Shown in pieces: positions 31,681 to 38,472 of a stretch of 38,472 bases of DNA. The DNA is from Pseudomonadota bacterium (GTDB lineage: Bacteria; Pseudomonadota; Gammaproteobacteria; Burkholderiales; Burkholderiaceae_C): NCBI GenBank assembly GCA_029779845.1, contig JAKOZT010000120.1, positions 1 through 38,472 of the forward strand. The letters run 5' to 3'. Position 1 is the first letter of the stretch, and each line of letters opens with the position of its first letter. The translations under genes were made by a program, and so were the position numbers. The notes below the pieces were generated by a model that had not been told where the DNA came from, did not search any database, and saw only the letters and a program-made list of their open reading frames with translations.

Positions 31681-31728
31681 GAAACCTCCGTGGGGGTTGG
31701 ATGACTATCGTTTGTGACGCTCCGGCGC

Positions 31729-31755
31729 ATTCTAGGTTCCCTTGCCGCGGTTCAA
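31729..31755 (-). promoter_or_regulatory. Candidate promoter for the YccA-like gene
   Basis: On the - strand, TTGAAC (31750-31755) and TAGAAT (31729-31734) are separated by 15 bp, shorter than ideal. The -10 lies about 50 bases upstream of the ATG at 31680. Confidence 0.35.
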
Positions 31756-31797
31756 GAAGACCGCACGGCGGATGCCGGAATCGGCCCGGCGCAGCGC

Positions 31798-31803
31798 GAT
31801 AAA
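31798..31803 (+). promoter_or_regulatory. Candidate -10 for the GlcG-like gene
   Basis: GATAAA lies 37 bases before the ATG at 31841. No good -35 and no Shine-Dalgarno are visible. Confidence 0.25.
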
Positions 31804-31840
31804 GTGCGCGCTCCCCGCAATCGCCGCACACCCGAACACC

Positions 31841-32254
31841 ATGAAGACCAAGCCGACCCTGACCCTCGACGACGTCAAGCGCATCGCCGCCGCCGCCGAG
31901 GCCGAAGCGAGCTCCAACCGCTGGGCGGTGACCATCGCCGTCGTCGACGACGGCGGCCACCTGCTGTGGCTGCAGCGCCTGGACGGCGCCGCGCCGATCT
32001 CGGCGCAGATCGCCCCGGGCAAGGCGCGCACTGCCGCGCTGGGCCGGCGCGAGAGCCGGCTTTACGAAGAGATGATCAACCAGGGCCGCGTGTCCTTCCT
32101 CAGCGCGCCGGGGCTGGAGGCGCTGCTCGAAGGCGGCGTGCCCATCATGGCCGAGGGCCAGTGCATCGGCGCGGTGGGCGTCAGCGGCGTCAAGTCGACC
32201 GAAGACGCGCAGATCGCGCGCGCGGGCATCGCCGCGCTCGGTCTCACTGGGTGA
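31841..32254 (+). CDS. GlcG/HbpS-like small protein
   Basis: A 137-residue protein of the GlcG/HbpS (DUF336) family, recognised by the LTLDDVKRIAAAAEAEA N-terminal helix, VTIAVVDDGGHLLWLQRLDGA, SAQIAPGKARTA, and the GGVPIM-QCIGAVGVSGVKSTEDAQIARAG stretch. Streptomyces HbpS binds haem in a redox-sensing system, and GlcG is encoded with glycolate oxidase genes, but most members have no known role. It is divergent from the YccA-like gene and lies 176 bases before carA; no operon with carA is implied because carA has its own promoter-like element. Confidence 0.88.
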   Translation: MKTKPTLTLDDVKRIAAAAEAEASSNRWAVTIAVVDDGGHLLWLQRLDGAAPISAQIAPGKARTAALGRRESRLYEEMINQGRVSFLSAPGLEALLEGGVPIMAEGQCIGAVGVSGVKSTEDAQIARAGIAALGLTG

Positions 32255-32282
32255 AAACCCGGGGCGGCGGTGGTCGCTCGGC

Positions 32283-32288
32283 TATACT
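32283..32288 (+). promoter_or_regulatory. -10 element upstream of carA
   Basis: TATACT, the best -10 hexamer in the region, lies 142 bases before the carA GTG. A -35 is not evident at normal spacing. It implies a leader of about 135 bases. Confidence 0.4.
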
Positions 32289-32313
32289 TTCGCGGTTTAG
32301 CTTCTTCCACCCC

Positions 32314-32407
32314 CGCCCAGCGAACTCTCGCTGATTCCGACGGCTTTCTCCCTCGGTTTTCCACCGCCGGCGCTGCCGGTTCCGGCTTCGACGAGCCGCG
32401 CTGGGCG
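32314..32407 (+). promoter_or_regulatory. Structured carA leader closed by a 9-bp stem
   Basis: CGCCCAGCG (32314-32322) is perfectly complementary to CGCTGGGCG (32399-32407), enclosing 76 bases that include further GC-rich pairing around GCCGGCGC and CCGGTTCCGGC. The stem ends 13 bases before the GGAGAA ribosome binding site. The leader may be a structured control element for carbamoyl-phosphate synthesis. Confidence 0.35.
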
Positions 32408-32430
32408 CGCACACACGAACGGAGAACCCG

Positions 32431-36837
<4,407 letters not shown>

Positions 36838-36840
36838 CCC

Positions 36841-36900
36841 CCAGTCTTCGCGCACTTCGTGTCGCTTCGCCAATCCCCTTTGCAAGGGGGCAACACCAGC
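36841..36900. repeat. Intergenic repeat-like segment after carB, with hairpin
   Basis: The segment with CTTCGCGCACTTCGTGTCGC, then hairpin CCCCTT-TGC-AAGGGG (36875-36889), resembles intergenic sequences I recall from Comamonadaceae genomes. It is unlike the palindromic repeats in the left part of the window. The hairpin has no T-run and may be a weak terminator or processing site. Confidence 0.4.
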
Positions 36901-36950
36901 GGGCAGGCATTGCCTGGTTCCGCAGTGTTTCTGGAAGGAGAAATGACCCT

Positions 36951-37820
36951 ATGGAAACACAACTTGTAGAACTGGACCTGGCCGACTGGAGCGGTGCCAC
37001 GCCCAACGAGGCCTGGATTGCCGCACTGGAGGCGGGCAAGGTTCTGTATTTTCCACGCCTGGGTTTTCAGCTGCTGCCGCAGGAGCAGGCCTTGCTGACA
37101 CCCACCATCCTGGCACCCAAGGTACGCAACATCAGCCTGGACGCCCAGGGGCGGATCAAGGGGGTCGCGGGGGATGAGGCTGCGCAGCAGGCCGTCGCCG
37201 CCATGGTGGGACGGTTCCGGGCGCAGGCCCGGCAACTGGTGCATGGCCTGCTGCCGGACTACATGGAGGCCTTGCGCTTTGCACCCACGAGCTTCCGCCC
37301 GACCCAGGTGGAAAGCCGGGTGCAGTCCTGGCGTGCCGATGATCGCCGCATGCACGTGGATGCGTTTCCGACCCGGCCCAATTACGGCGAGCGTACCCTG
37401 CGGGTCTTCACCAACGTCAACCCGGATGGTGTGCCGCGCACGTGGCGGGTGGGCGAACCTTTTGAAACCGTGGCGCAGCGCTTCCTGCCGCGTGCCAAAC
37501 CCTATGTGGCATGGCAGGCGAGGGCACTGCGGGCTTTGCGGATCACGAAGTCCCTGCGCAGCGAGTACGATCATCTGATGCTGCAGCTGCACGATGGCAT
37601 GAAGGCCGACATGGACTACCAGAAGAACGCGCCCCAGCAGGTGGTGCCGTTCCCGCCAGGGTCGGTGTGGGTGTGCTTTTCCGACCAGACCTCGCACGCG
37701 GTGGAGTCGGGGCAGTTCATGCTGGAGCAGACGCTGCATCTGCCGGCCAGCAGGCAATACAATCCAGAGATGAGTCCGCTGGCTGTTTTGCGCCGGCTGA
37801 CGGGTCGGCCTCTGGTCTGA
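36951..37820 (+). CDS. kdoO: Kdo hydroxylase family protein (KdoO-like)
   Basis: Iron(II)/2-oxoglutarate-type dioxygenase of 289 residues resembling KdoO, which hydroxylates 3-deoxy-D-manno-octulosonic acid to Ko in the inner core of lipopolysaccharide. Metal ligands: HxD at His135 and Asp137 (RMHVDAFP) and His249 in [12 protein letters not shown]. The [14 protein letters not shown] and [17 protein letters not shown] blocks match the family. AAGGAG lies 10 bases upstream of the ATG. Codon use is less GC-biased than genes left of 34.7 kb. Confidence 0.88.
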   Translation: METQLVELDLADWSGATPNEAWIAALEAGKVLYFPRLGFQLLPQEQALLTPTILAPKVRNISLDAQGRIKGVAGDEAAQQAVAAMVGRFRAQARQLVHGLLPDYMEALRFAPTSFRPTQVESRVQSWRADDRRMHVDAFPTRPNYGERTLRVFTNVNPDGVPRTWRVGEPFETVAQRFLPRAKPYVAWQARALRALRITKSLRSEYDHLMLQLHDGMKADMDYQKNAPQQVVPFPPGSVWVCFSDQTSHAVESGQFMLEQTLHLPASRQYNPEMSPLAVLRRLTGRPLV

Positions 37821-37839
37821 CTTTTCAAATCCCCCGGTG

Positions 37840-37873
37840 CCGCCGAACGTTTGCCCGTTCGGCGGTTTCGTTT
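37840..37873 (+). terminator. Terminator or attenuator directly upstream of greA
   Basis: Perfect 10-bp stem CCGCCGAACG (37840-37849) / CGTTCGGCGG (37856-37865), 6-base loop, then TTTCGTTT. It ends 18 bases before the greA ATG and includes little room for a separate promoter downstream, so it may end the carB-kdoO message or act as a leader attenuator of greA. Confidence 0.7.
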
Positions 37874-37890
37874 ATAGGAGCTATAAAAAT

Positions 37891-38367
37891 ATGAGCACAC
37901 TTCCCATTACCAAACGCGGCGCCGAGAAACTCAAGGAAGAACTGCATCGCCTCAAGACCGTGGACCGGCCCTGGGTCATCAATGCCATCGCCGAAGCACG
38001 TGCGCAAGGCGACCTGAGCGAAAACGCTGAGTACGAAGCCGCCAAGGACCGCCAGGGCTTCATCGAAGGTCGTATCCAGGACATCGAGGGCAAGCTGTCT
38101 GCCGCGCTGGTGATCGACCCCAGCGCGCTGGACGCTGAAGGCAAGGTGGTGTTTGGCGCCACGGTGGAGCTGGAGGACGAAGACAGCGGCGAAGCGGTGA
38201 AATACCAGATCGTCGGTGAAGACGAGGCCGACCTGAAGCTGGGCCTGATCAATGTGTCCAGCCCGATCGCACGTTCGCTGATCGGCAAGAACGAAGGGGA
38301 TACCGCCGAGTTCCAGGCACCCGGTGGCCTCAAGCGCTACGAGATCGTGGCGGTGCACTACCTCTGA
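37891..38367 (+). CDS. greA: Transcription elongation factor GreA
   Basis: GreA rescues backtracked RNA polymerase by stimulating transcript cleavage. The 158-residue protein has the N-terminal coiled coil with the tip acidic pair in [17 protein letters not shown] (about 42-58) and the C-terminal FKBP-like domain with [31 protein letters not shown] lies 10 bases before the ATG. It is preceded by a hairpin that may regulate it. Confidence 0.97.
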   Translation: MSTLPITKRGAEKLKEELHRLKTVDRPWVINAIAEARAQGDLSENAEYEAAKDRQGFIEGRIQDIEGKLSAALVIDPSALDAEGKVVFGATVELEDEDSGEAVKYQIVGEDEADLKLGLINVSSPIARSLIGKNEGDTAEFQAPGGLKRYEIVAVHYL

Positions 38368-38375
38368 GCCCGCAG

Positions 38376-38472
38376 ATGGACGCAGCCCTGGAGCGCATCC
38401 CTGTACTGGCCGCCGCCTTGTGGTGGGGCAGCCTGAGTGCGGTCGGTTTCATGGTGGTGCCGATGCTGTTTG
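38376..38472 (+). CDS. DUF4149-type membrane protein, start only
   Basis: The first 32 codons are in the window: MDAALERIPVLAAALWWGSL then SAVGFMVVPMLF, a hydrophobic span typical of DUF4149 proteins that often follow greA in Burkholderiales. The gene runs off the right edge. It starts 8 bases after the greA stop, so probably co-transcribed. The family call rests on this short segment and position. Confidence 0.6.
   Translation, partial: MDAALERIPVLAAALWWGSLSAVGFMVVPMLF

Noticed and set aside
36943..36969. Eight-codon ORF before kdoO (ATG at 36943)
   Set aside because: Only 2 bases separate it from AAGGAG, too close for normal initiation; the spacing suits the kdoO ATG better, though coupling cannot be excluded.

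Overview
The window is about 38.5 kb of very GC-rich chromosomal DNA (near 70% by eye, with almost every third codon position G or C up to about 34.7 kb). Gene content and order (ccmABCDEFGH, gcvT-gcvH-gcvP-sdaA behind a tandem glycine riboswitch, carA-carB-kdoO-greA) point to a beta-proteobacterium of the order Burkholderiales, probably near Rubrivivax/Leptothrix/Ideonella. There are no rRNA or tRNA genes, insertion sequences or CRISPR arrays. It reads as core chromosome rather than an island. I found no clearly new multi-gene system; the most unusual features are regulatory and structural.

Layout. 0.2-2.6 kb (-): a chemoreceptor with a Cache-like domain behind its signalling domain. 2.7-8.4 kb (+): a compact, mostly overlapping system I cytochrome c maturation operon, ccmA to ccmH, without ccmI. 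8.5-10.9 kb (+): a lipoprotein of the penicillin/acyl-homoserine-lactone acylase family. 11.0-14.9 kb (-): an overlapping operon of a TldD-like metalloprotease, its PmbA/TldE-like partner and a nitronate monooxygenase-like flavoprotein. 14.9-19.2 kb (-): a glucose/mannose-type ABC transporter (gtsABC plus a MalK-type ATPase). 19.3-21.4 kb (-): a TctDE-type two-component system. 21.5-23.4 kb (+): an NTF2-like protein coupled to a class C beta-lactamase-fold serine hydrolase. 23.4-29.6 kb (-): gcvT-gcvH-gcvP-sdaA and the riboswitch. 29.6-30.9 kb (+): rlmD. 31.0-31.7 kb (-): a Bax inhibitor-1/YccA protein. 31.8-32.3 kb (+): a GlcG/HbpS-like protein. 32.4-38.5 kb (+): carA, carB, kdoO, greA and the start of a DUF4149-type membrane protein.

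How the genes work together. The Ccm proteins carry haem to the outside of the inner membrane and attach it to apocytochromes. The glycine cleavage genes together with serine ammonia-lyase form a glycine/serine catabolic unit whose mRNA senses glycine. The TctDE-type pair lies directly upstream of the sugar transporter, and paired TTAA boxes with an 11-bp period occur both at the regulator's own divergent promoter and upstream of the sugar-binding protein gene, suggesting one regulon. Carbamoyl-phosphate synthase feeds arginine and pyrimidine synthesis.

Two structural points need attention. Codon composition changes inside carB (about 34.7-34.9 kb): to the right, GC3 falls and the intergenic repeat type changes, so the contig may be a chimera or carry a recombined segment. 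Dispersed palindromic repeats related to CCGTTCGCCCTGAGC lie between convergent genes and between gtsA and gtsB, where they probably shape mRNA ends.
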